Source: a bacterium (GTDB lineage: Bacteria; Actinomycetota; Acidimicrobiia; Acidimicrobiales; Ilumatobacteraceae). From it: a stretch of DNA of 32,559 nt. Below the pieces are notes generated by a model, which was given only the letters and a program-made list of their open reading frames with translations, was not told where the DNA came from and searched no databases. Position 1 is the stretch's first letter. The number at the start of each line of letters is the position of its first letter. Below are positions 17,035-23,206 of this stretch, in pieces. The DNA is taken from the NCBI GenBank assembly GCA_029977615.1, contig JAPOKO010000017.1, forward strand, positions 1 to 32,559. The letters are read 5' to 3'. The position numbers and the translations under genes are program-made.

Positions 17035-18204
17035 TTAGGCGAGAGCAGGGACAGGTTTTCGTAGCCATTTCTTCCCAACGAGGAAGCAGCCAAGCGAAAC
17101 GAGTATTGCCATAGCAACGCCAGTTGCGGTGAATGCAAACTTCTGACCAAAGTGTTCGTACATGGTGCCGGCAGACATAGCTGCAATTCCACCCATCAAC
17201 GTTTGCATTCCACCGAGCAGTCCAGATGCACCCGCTTGTCGCTCAGGTGGAGTTGCTTGAGAAACGGCAACGCCAATGCCGGTGACAGTCAACGAATCGA
17301 GGATGGATTGAGTGAGCCCAACGCTGAGCATGAGATAGGGCATAGTCATAAACCCATACGAGGTCATGTACAACGCACCAAGACTTAAACCGAATGCGCT
17401 TACGCGAAGTGGGCCATGTTTTTGTGCGATTCTTCCGCCGAGTGCGCCAAAGAAGATCCATGGCAAACCGAACAAGGCAACTCCAGCGTTACCGATCCAA
17501 TGCGGTGCTCGGAGATCATCCATCATGATCACCCATAGCGAGTCGTAAACACCAATCATCACGTACAAGGCGATACCGACAAGGACGGAACCAAGTACTG
17601 CGCGATTCTTTAACAAATCAATTGCGAAGCGTTCTTCGGTGCGATCTTCGACAGCAGTCTCAGTGATGTTGAGGCGAGAGATGATGACACCTGCGATGGC
17701 GATGAGCACAGCAATGAGGATGAAAGGCGCAGCAAGATTGATGGAATCAACGGTGAGTGCTGCGATGACTGGTCCAATTGCAAATCCACCAACTTCAATG
17801 GAAACACCACGCCCTAAGTTGCCGCCGACGTTTTCTGGGTCACTGACAATCACGATTCGTTTAATTGCAGGAATTGCAATTCCCGCCCCAACACCCATGA
17901 CAAAGCGACCTAGCAAAAACAATGGAAGCGAAGATCCAAAAGCCATGATCAACGCGCCCGCAGCGTTGGCGGCCATGCCAACGGTCATGAGTTTGCGGGC
18001 ATGACCTCGGTCGGCGTACGGGGCAATAGTGAGTTGTGCAATAAATGAAGTGAAAAAACCGACCGCAATAATCATGCTGAGACCGGTTTCTTGGATGCCG
18101 TATTCAGCACGCCAATCATCAAGCATGGTGAACATCACGCCATACCCCGCGGCCAAGACACCCATTGCAATTTGAAGCGTGAGGATTAATCGCTTCGTAT
18201 GCAC
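17035..18204 (-). CDS. MFS transporter, 12-helix DHA1 type
   Basis: A 389-residue polytopic protein with about 12 predicted helices. After helix 2 comes APYADRGHARKLMTVG, a motif A variant, followed by LFLLGRFVMGVGAGIAIPAIKRIVI; the helix 5 region reads SIEVGGFAIGPVIAAL, resembling motif C of antiporters. In the second half GGRIAQKHGPLRV is the symmetric loop. Export of an unidentified small molecule is expected. The GTG start is supported by TAATGT 6 nt upstream. It is divergent from the dioxygenase/aldehyde dehydrogenase operon (70 bp), so it could transport a substrate or product of that pathway, but nothing in the sequence proves this. Confidence 0.88.
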   Translation of the reverse strand: MHTKRLILTLQIAMGVLAAGYGVMFTMLDDWRAEYGIQETGLSMIIAVGFFTSFIAQLTIAPYADRGHARKLMTVGMAANAAGALIMAFGSSLPLFLLGRFVMGVGAGIAIPAIKRIVIVSDPENVGGNLGRGVSIEVGGFAIGPVIAALTVDSINLAAPFILIAVLIAIAGVIISRLNITETAVEDRTEERFAIDLLKNRAVLGSVLVGIALYVMIGVYDSLWVIMMDDLRAPHWIGNAGVALFGLPWIFFGALGGRIAQKHGPLRVSAFGLSLGALYMTSYGFMTMPYLMLSVGLTQSILDSLTVTGIGVAVSQATPPERQAGASGLLGGMQTLMGGIAAMSAGTMYEHFGQKFAFTATGVAMAILVSLGCFLVGKKWLRKPVPALA

Positions 18205-18210
18205 TGTGCC

Positions 18211-18216
18211 ACATTA
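18211..18216 (-). promoter_or_regulatory. Predicted leaderless -10 element of the MFS gene at 18204
   Basis: TAATGT on the minus strand ends 6 nt before the GTG start. There is no Shine-Dalgarno sequence. Confidence 0.5.
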
Positions 18217-18261
18217 GTGATTAAAGGCATGTCATGAGTGGCGACCGCATCAGAACCGCCG

Positions 18262-18267
18262 TAGTCT
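18262..18267 (+). promoter_or_regulatory. Predicted leaderless -10 element of the dioxygenase-ALDH operon
   Basis: TAGTCT ends 7 nt before the ATG at 18275. It is the same hexamer and spacing as the RhlG-like gene. Confidence 0.55.
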
Positions 18268-18274
18268 GAGAGAT

Positions 18275-19126
18275 ATGGACGTCGCAGTAGTCGACTACAC
18301 ATCGCCAGATGCACCGAAGCAATTCACGAAGTCGCTTCGCGAAACAGGCTTTGCTGTACTGATAAATCACCCCATTCCATACGACATTGTTTTGCGACTG
18401 CAGAACGAGTGGCATGACTTTTTTCGTTCAGAACGTAAATGGAACTATTTGCCGAGTGAAACTGAGCAAGATGGTTACCGACCGCTGGAAGAGGCGGAGA
18501 CTGCTGTTGGTGCTGAAGTAAAGGATATTAAGGAGTATTTCCACTGGTATCCGTGGGGTCGTCAGCCGGAACTTGAGTCGGCGAGTGCCGCAGCGGTGTA
18601 TCAAGCAGGTTGGTCGCTTGCTACAGAACTCCTCACGTGGGTCGAGGCGAATACGCCAGAGGAAATCTCAAAGAATTTTTCGATGCCACTGTCACAAATG
18701 ATTGAAGGCACGCGCCGAACGTTGTTGCGAATTTTGCATTACCCACCTCTGCGCGGCGATGAGCCAGCAGATGCGGTGCGCGCTGCTGCACACGAAGACA
18801 TCAACATGATCACTGTGCTGCCGGCATCAAATGAGCCAGGCTTGCAAGTACTTGATTTAAATGGGAAGTGGCACGACGTGCCATGCGATCCGGGCAGTGT
18901 GGCAATCAACGCCGGAGACATGTTGGACTATGTAACGAATGGGTATTACCCAAGTACTACGCACCGTGTGAATAACCCTGTTGGCGAAGCTGCCAAGCGT
19001 GCGCGCATTTCAACTCCGTTGTTCTTACACCCAGCAGATGATGTGCTGATCGCCGAAAACAAAACCGCCTTCGAGTTTTTGCGCGACCGAATTAAGCAAA
19101 TCTCTGGTGTTGAACTCCAGAAATAG
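18275..19126 (+). CDS. 2-oxoglutarate/Fe(II)-dependent dioxygenase, isopenicillin N synthase family
   Basis: A 283-residue non-haem iron oxygenase. The N-terminal part (VVDYTSPDAPKQFTKSLRETGFAVLINHPIP) is the DIOX_N-type domain common to isopenicillin N synthase-like enzymes. The jelly-roll core carries the iron facial triad H173 and D175 (AAHEDINMIT) with H230 (STTHRVNNP), and RxS (R244, S246 in RISTPLF), which binds the 2-oxoglutarate carboxylate in most family members. The gene is cotranscribed with an aldehyde dehydrogenase (8 bp apart). Hydroxylation or oxidative cleavage of a small metabolite giving an aldehyde would fit, but the substrate is unknown. Nothing suggests beta-lactam synthesis. 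Confidence 0.9.
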   Translation: MDVAVVDYTSPDAPKQFTKSLRETGFAVLINHPIPYDIVLRLQNEWHDFFRSERKWNYLPSETEQDGYRPLEEAETAVGAEVKDIKEYFHWYPWGRQPELESASAAAVYQAGWSLATELLTWVEANTPEEISKNFSMPLSQMIEGTRRTLLRILHYPPLRGDEPADAVRAAAHEDINMITVLPASNEPGLQVLDLNGKWHDVPCDPGSVAINAGDMLDYVTNGYYPSTTHRVNNPVGEAAKRARISTPLFLHPADDVLIAENKTAFEFLRDRIKQISGVELQK

Positions 19127-19128
19127 GA

Positions 19129-19132
19129 GCAG
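19129..19132 (+). promoter_or_regulatory. Shine-Dalgarno site of the aldehyde dehydrogenase gene
   Basis: GGAG lies shortly before the ATG at 19135, just after the dioxygenase stop, as expected for an internal operon gene. Confidence 0.5.
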
Positions 19133-19134
19133 TC

Positions 19135-20517
19135 ATGTCCTCCCAAATTGAAGTGCTGAACCCTGCAACTGGGCTTGCAATTGGCACAGTCGACAACGCA
19201 TCAATCTCGGATTGCTTGCATGCGGTAGATCAGGCTCACGAAGCATTTGTGCAGTGGAAGAACACCGCTCCGCGCGTGCGCGCAGAAATCCTGCGCAAGG
19301 CATTTGACATCATGATTGCCGAGCAGGAAGAACTTGCTCGAACCATCACGCTTGAAATGGGCAAAGTACTTTCAGATGCACGTGCCGAAGTTGCCTATGC
19401 CGCAGAGTTTTTTCGCTGGTTTAGCGAAGAGGCAGTTCGTATTGATGGTGATTACCGCCGAGCACCTAATGGCTCAAATTGGTTGCTGGTTTCGCGTCAG
19501 CCAGTTGGTGTTGCATTGCTTGCTACGCCATGGAACTTTCCGGCAGCAATGGCAACTCGAAAGATCGGACCAGCACTTGCTGCGGGTTGCACCGTTGTCT
19601 TAAAACCCGCTCACGAAACACCATTAACCGCCCTTGCAATTGCCGACATTCTGCGTCGTGCGGGTGTGCCCGATGGTGTTGTGAACATTGTGGTCGCCGA
19701 CCCTCCTGGTCCAGCAGTAGAAGCGATGCTCAATTCTGGCAAGGTGCGCAAACTCAGTTTTACTGGATCGACACGTGTTGGTTCATTACTGCTTGCTCAG
19801 GCCGCGCAGCGCGTTATCAACTGCAGCATGGAGCTGGGTGGTAACGCACCGTTGATTGTGTGTGCAGATGCAGATATTGATGTTGCAGTTGACGGAGCGA
19901 TGCTGGCGAAAATGCGCAACGGAGGTGCTGCGTGCACGGCTGCGAATCGGTTTTACGTTCATGACCATGTGTTGTCAGAGTTCACCGAAAAATTCACTAC
20001 ACGGATGGCCGCACTTCAGCTTGGCGACGGTTTGGATCCAGCAACCACACTTGGACCATTGGTGTCTCGTGCACAGCAACAACGTGTGGCAGGTGCAGTT
20101 GCAGGTGCGGTAAGTCGCGGGGCAAAAGTGTTGTGCGGCGGCTCGGCAAGTACTGAGCCTGCGTTTGGGTATCAGGCAACCGTGCTTGCAGAGGTTTCAC
20201 CGCATGACGAGATTTTGCAGGATGAAATTTTTGGCCCCGTCGCAGCACTGGTCTCGTATTCAGATGAGCAAGAAATGCTGTCACTTGCCAACCATGTTGA
20301 ACATGGTTTGGTTGGTTATGTGTTTACCCGCGATGCGGCGCGTGGGATGCGCATTGCAGAAGCGTTAGAGACTGGCATGGTTGGATTTAATCGCGGCCTG
20401 GTATCCGACCCATCGGCGCCGTTTGGCGGGGTGAAAGCCTCCGGGATTGGCCGCGAAGGTGGCCACGATGGCTTACTTGCGTTTTTGGAAACGAAGTATG
20501 TTGCTGGCAATTGGTGA
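19135..20517 (+). CDS. Aldehyde dehydrogenase, succinate-semialdehyde dehydrogenase-like
   Basis: A 460-residue NAD(P)-dependent aldehyde dehydrogenase. Visible family residues are TPWNFPAAMATRKIGPALAAG (oxyanion-hole asparagine), K157 in VVLKPAHETP, SFTGSTRVG, the general base E233 in MELGGNAPLIV and the catalytic C267 in GGAACTAANRFYV. The C-terminus GLVSDPSAPFGGVKASGIGREGG is typical of GabD-type succinate-semialdehyde dehydrogenases, so that is the best guess, though other aldehydes are possible. It is the second gene of an operon with the iron dioxygenase and likely oxidises an aldehyde formed in the same pathway. Its last 45 bp overlap the convergent DoxX gene. Confidence 0.92.
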   Translation: MSSQIEVLNPATGLAIGTVDNASISDCLHAVDQAHEAFVQWKNTAPRVRAEILRKAFDIMIAEQEELARTITLEMGKVLSDARAEVAYAAEFFRWFSEEAVRIDGDYRRAPNGSNWLLVSRQPVGVALLATPWNFPAAMATRKIGPALAAGCTVVLKPAHETPLTALAIADILRRAGVPDGVVNIVVADPPGPAVEAMLNSGKVRKLSFTGSTRVGSLLLAQAAQRVINCSMELGGNAPLIVCADADIDVAVDGAMLAKMRNGGAACTAANRFYVHDHVLSEFTEKFTTRMAALQLGDGLDPATTLGPLVSRAQQQRVAGAVAGAVSRGAKVLCGGSASTEPAFGYQATVLAEVSPHDEILQDEIFGPVAALVSYSDEQEMLSLANHVEHGLVGYVFTRDAARGMRIAEALETGMVGFNRGLVSDPSAPFGGVKASGIGREGGHDGLLAFLETKYVAGNW

Positions 20518-20895
20518 GCCATTTTGCTTGGCCACACGTAATGCCATCCAGATGAATACAAACTGAAACGGTAAGCGAACCCACGACACCACCTGTTCGG
20601 CGGTTGATCGATCGCGCCAATCCCACACCATGAAAATATTGGCGGGGTATACCGCAACAAATAGTGCAACTGAAGCCAGAGCACCAATTTTCCGATACTT
20701 GGGCATCAATACGGCGATTCCAATTGCAACTTCGGCAATACCACTGATGTATGTCCAAAAGCGCTCGCTTGGCGGCAACCATGGTGGAACGATGGCGTCG
20801 AAGAAACCGGGGTTTGCGAAATGGGTAATTCCGGCAAGGAGAACAAAGACGCCGAGTGGGATCCAAAGTTTGTCGAGAAGTGATGCGCGTTTCAT
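20473..20895 (-). CDS. DoxX family membrane protein
   Basis: A 140-residue protein with four hydrophobic segments. It opens KLWIPLGVFVLLAGITHFANPGFFDAIVPPWLPP, a typical DoxX/MauE-like start with the HFxxPxFF loop, then YISGIAEVAIGIAVLMPKYR, ALASVALFVAVYPANIFMVWDW and a last helix VRLPFQFVFIWMALRVAK. The frame is open 26 codons further upstream, but GAAGG sits at a good Shine-Dalgarno distance from the chosen ATG and the extension is not membrane-like. DoxX-like proteins are linked to redox or membrane oxidoreductase systems, but a role is not established for this type. Its 3' end overlaps the convergent ALDH gene by 45 bp, so the two coding ends share DNA. Confidence 0.83.
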   Translation of the reverse strand: MKRASLLDKLWIPLGVFVLLAGITHFANPGFFDAIVPPWLPPSERFWTYISGIAEVAIGIAVLMPKYRKIGALASVALFVAVYPANIFMVWDWRDRSTAEQVVSWVRLPFQFVFIWMALRVAKQNGSPIASNILRFQKRK

Positions 20896-20943
20896 GGAGA
20901 TACCTTCGCATATGAACTCACTGCGCATGAGGTATTCCACGCT

Positions 20944-20974
20944 GATGTTCAAATTTCTGGGACAATGGAACATC
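20944..20974. promoter_or_regulatory. Inverted repeat flanking a -10-like hexamer upstream of the Nudix-like gene
   Basis: The perfect 7-bp arms GATGTTC (20944-20950) and GAACATC (20968-20974) are 17 bp apart and enclose GACAAT (20961-20966), a plausible -10. The arrangement resembles a repressor operator. It lies between the divergent DoxX and Nudix-like genes and could serve either. Confidence 0.35.
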
Positions 20975-20980
20975 GCATTG

Positions 20981-20986
20981 AGGAGG
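20981..20986 (+). promoter_or_regulatory. Strong Shine-Dalgarno site of the Nudix-like gene
   Basis: AGGAGG, 4-5 nt before the GTG at 20991, fixes this start and shows the transcript has a 5' leader, unlike most first genes here. Confidence 0.7.
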
Positions 20987-20990
20987 CGCT

Positions 20991-21527
20991 GTGACCGACA
21001 GTATTGATGTCAAAACCAACTGGCTTGACCCGCAAACACTGAATGATGTGCGTGGCCAAGTTCCGCTTGTGTATGTAGACGCCGTACCTGTGAGGGTCAA
21101 TGACATGGGGGAAGTAACTCATGTGGGCATGCTGTTGCGCCAAGCGCCAGATGGGTCGATTAGCCGCACGGTGGTTTCAGGACGGGTTTTGCTGGGCGAA
21201 CGTATTCGTGAAGCAATCTTGCGTCACCTTGAAAAAGATTTAGGTCCACTTGCGTTGCCGCGAGTTCCTCTAGAACCGGCTCCATTCACAGTTGTCGAAT
21301 ATTTTCCCGACCCAAGCATCAGTGGTTTTCACGACCCGCGTCATCATGCAGTCAGTTTGGCGTACGTTGTTCCGGTTTCTGGCGATTGCCAACCGACTCA
21401 ACAAGCATTAGACCTCGGGTGGTTCACTCCAACCCAAGCAACTTCAGAACAAATGGTGAAGGAAATGACCAGCGGTCACGACCGCTTGGTGCGCTTGGCG
21501 TTGGCTTCGGTCGGTCAGCTTCCATAA
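20991..21527 (+). CDS. Nudix-fold hydrolase-like protein with a degenerate Nudix box
   Basis: A 178-residue protein with the Nudix beta sandwich: VYVDAVPVRVNDMGEVTHVGMLLRQ, then a Nudix-box region starting at G64, a strand with APFTVVEYFPDP, and AVSLAYVVPV followed by ALDLGWFTPTQA. Aligned to GX5EX7REUXEEXGU the box keeps G64, E70, R78 and G85 but has H79 for E, K82-D83 for the metal-binding EE and P86 at the end. It resembles the actinobacterial DUF4916-type Nudix family as I recall it, where box changes may be normal. A catalytic role with a different metal site, or a non-catalytic nucleotide sensor, are both possible. The GTG start is fixed by AGGAGG. Confidence 0.78.
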   Translation: MTDSIDVKTNWLDPQTLNDVRGQVPLVYVDAVPVRVNDMGEVTHVGMLLRQAPDGSISRTVVSGRVLLGERIREAILRHLEKDLGPLALPRVPLEPAPFTVVEYFPDPSISGFHDPRHHAVSLAYVVPVSGDCQPTQQALDLGWFTPTQATSEQMVKEMTSGHDRLVRLALASVGQLP

Positions 21528-21529
21528 CT

Positions 21530-21558
21530 ATAAAACCCTTGTATTTATTGGGTTCTAT
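21530..21558. terminator. Possible bidirectional hairpin between convergent genes
   Basis: The arms ATAAAACCC (21530-21538) and GGGTTCTAT (21550-21558) pair at 8 of 9 positions around an 11-base loop, between the Nudix-like gene and the minus-strand gene ending at 21545. There is no clear U tract after either arm, and the hairpin overlaps the end of the minus-strand gene. Weak support. Confidence 0.3.
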
Positions 21559-21835
21559 GTCGTTTTCTGACGATTCGAGAACCGCTAATTCGCTTACCTG
21601 GTGCAGGCGAATGCACAGTCAGGTGTTCGTTTAATTCAACGGTGATGCCGTCATTGTCGATGTCAATCGGATCACTAGAAGCTTCGATAACCACGGCAGC
21701 CTCTTGCTTCGGTTTACGTCCAAGCAGTTTGTCGAACACCACCATTCCACATGCCAACATTGCGCCGACCGTTCCATAGCGTTGCGCTGCTCGTCGAACG
21801 AGTGGGTCTTGCGAGTCGTCTTGAGTGTTATTCAT
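21545..21835 (-). CDS. Small protein of unknown function with one likely membrane helix
   Basis: A 96-residue protein I do not recognise. Its N-terminus is polar and acidic (MNNTQDDSQDPLVRRAAQRYG), followed by a moderately hydrophobic stretch (about residues 20-36, VGAMLACGMVVFDKLLG), a short basic segment (GRKPKQE), an acidic middle (SSDPIDIDNDGITVELNEH) and a very basic end (KRISGSRIVRKRHR). It could be a single-pass membrane protein with a cytoplasmic tail, or soluble. A TTG five codons upstream is also in frame but overlaps the -10-like hexamer TAGTTT (minus strand, 21849-21854), so the ATG is preferred. It is divergent from the Nei-like gene, with 45 bp between them. Confidence 0.6.
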   Translation of the reverse strand: MNNTQDDSQDPLVRRAAQRYGTVGAMLACGMVVFDKLLGRKPKQEAAVVIEASSDPIDIDNDGITVELNEHLTVHSPAPGKRISGSRIVRKRHRTQ

Positions 21836-21868
21836 GGGGTGATCCCTCAAACTACAGGGTGGGGTGAA

Positions 21869-21874
21869 TAATCT
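21869..21874 (+). promoter_or_regulatory. Predicted leaderless -10 element of the Nei-like gene
   Basis: TAATCT ends 6 nt before the ATG at 21881. This placement matters because it supports the start codon and therefore the unusual second residue of the protein. Confidence 0.6.
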
Positions 21875-21880
21875 TTCCTC

Positions 21881-22798
21881 ATGCTTGAAGTCAACTCGGT
21901 TTATCGCACCGCAGTTGCCCTTCGCACCGCCTTAATCGGCAAACAAACATTGGCTTTTGACGCACTTGGTTGCGACGGAATTCGTCCAGTTCTTGGACAC
22001 ACCATTGAAGAAGTTCGCACGTTTGGCAAGAACATTGAAATTGTGTGGGACGACGGTGTGGTGTTGCATTCAACATTTCGTATTTCCGGTTCGTGGCATT
22101 TGTATCGCCGCGGAGAGCAATGGTCTAAGCCGCGCGAGCGTGCACAAGTAGTGATTGCTGTTTCAGATTGGATTGCAGTGTGCTTTGGTGCAGTCAGTTT
22201 GGAAACCTTCCGCGACTTTGATCCGCGTAGACATCCAATTCTTGGCAAGCTTGGCCCAGATTTGTGTCATCACGATGTTGATATTGAAGAGTGCGTAGAT
22301 CGCATGATGCAGTACGAAGACAAAGATGCAACAGTTTCAGAGGTGTTGCTCGATCAGCGTGTGGTGTCGGGTGTAGGCAATGTGTTTCGTTGCGAAATCA
22401 TGTGGGCGTGTGAAGTGCACCCATGGGCACGCATTGGTGAAATGAAGCGTGCAGAGTGTCGAGAGTTGCTCACACTTGCTCAAGAGTCGCTTCTTGCACA
22501 CATGCATTACGAGGCAAAAAACGCCGCTTCGCCCAAGGAAATGGCTGTTTATGGACGCCAAGGCAAATCATGTCAGCGGTGTGGCGATCTCATTCGCGTT
22601 GCTCACCACGGTGAAGCCAACCGAGTGTTGTATTGGTGTCCGGGTTGCCAAACAGGGCATCAGCCGTTAGTCAGTCCAAACTTCACGCCGTTGTCAATTG
22701 ATCGCACGCCGGCATTTGGCGACAGTCATCCTGCATCACAACTATTAATGAACGAATTCGCCACCATGCGCGGTGACGGTCAAGACTCGTTTAGTTAG
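21881..22798 (+). CDS. Fpg/Nei family DNA glycosylase-like protein lacking the N-terminal catalytic proline
   Basis: A 305-residue protein with the complete Fpg/Nei architecture: N-terminal beta sandwich, helix-two-turn-helix with LLDQRVVSGVGNVFRCEIMW (N167 of the GxGN loop), and a C-terminal zinc finger with C231, C234, C253 and C256 plus R248 in the beta hairpin. K50 of the conserved GK is present. However, the N-terminus reads MLEVNSVYRTA where relatives such as mycobacterial Nei2 start MPEGDTV: the catalytic proline is leucine, while glutamate 3 is kept. HSTFRISGSW also differs from the usual HLQMDGSW-type motif. It ends with about 40 residues beyond the finger. Either it binds DNA without base excision or uses another nucleophile. 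Fold assignment is firm, activity is not. Confidence 0.85.
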   Translation: MLEVNSVYRTAVALRTALIGKQTLAFDALGCDGIRPVLGHTIEEVRTFGKNIEIVWDDGVVLHSTFRISGSWHLYRRGEQWSKPRERAQVVIAVSDWIAVCFGAVSLETFRDFDPRRHPILGKLGPDLCHHDVDIEECVDRMMQYEDKDATVSEVLLDQRVVSGVGNVFRCEIMWACEVHPWARIGEMKRAECRELLTLAQESLLAHMHYEAKNAASPKEMAVYGRQGKSCQRCGDLIRVAHHGEANRVLYWCPGCQTGHQPLVSPNFTPLSIDRTPAFGDSHPASQLLMNEFATMRGDGQDSFS

Positions 22799-23206
22799 CT
22801 ATTCGTTAGTTGTACTGACACGACCCATAATTCGGTCGACAGAAATAATGATTGCAACACGATTGTCGCGTTCTTTCGGTTGACGATACCGCTGCGCATA
22901 ACGAGCGCATGCTTCGTTTACTTCCGCGTTGTCATTATCGCGCGTTGCAAGTCGCACTGTTCCTTCGAGCGTGAGCCATCTGCCGCCATCTACTTGTGAC
23001 ACCACTGCACGACCGCCACGTTCGGCGTGTTTTGCTTTTTGCGACGGAGCAAACGTAATTACACGTACTACGTGTTTGTCTTCGTCGTACGTAAAACCAA
23101 CAGGCACTACGTGTGGCGATCCATCTGGCCGCAGGGTAGTGAGCGTCGCTAAGTGTCGCTCCCGAAGGAACTCAAGCATCTCTGGTGTGAGGTCTGCTGG
23201 GGTCAT
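22799..23206 (-). CDS. PPOX-class (F420/FMN-dependent) split-barrel protein
   Basis: A 135-residue pyridoxamine-phosphate-oxidase-like split-barrel protein. The opening MTPADLTPEMLEFLRERHLATLTTLRPDGSPHVVPVGFTYDED is typical of the F420-dependent PPOX family (Rv1155/TIGR03618-like), followed by APSQKAKHAERGGRAVVSQVDGGRWLTLEGTVRLA and a C-terminal YAQRYRQPKERDNRVAIIISVDRIMG. It likely binds F420 or a flavin in a homodimer and reduces or binds a small molecule. The start ATG overlaps the last base of the upstream permease stop (TAATG), so it is coupled to the ABC operon. Its stop directly abuts the Nei-like stop, with no spacer. The assignment to F420 rather than FMN is a family-level inference. 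Confidence 0.86.
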   Translation of the reverse strand: MTPADLTPEMLEFLRERHLATLTTLRPDGSPHVVPVGFTYDEDKHVVRVITFAPSQKAKHAERGGRAVVSQVDGGRWLTLEGTVRLATRDNDNAEVNEACARYAQRYRQPKERDNRVAIIISVDRIMGRVSTTNE

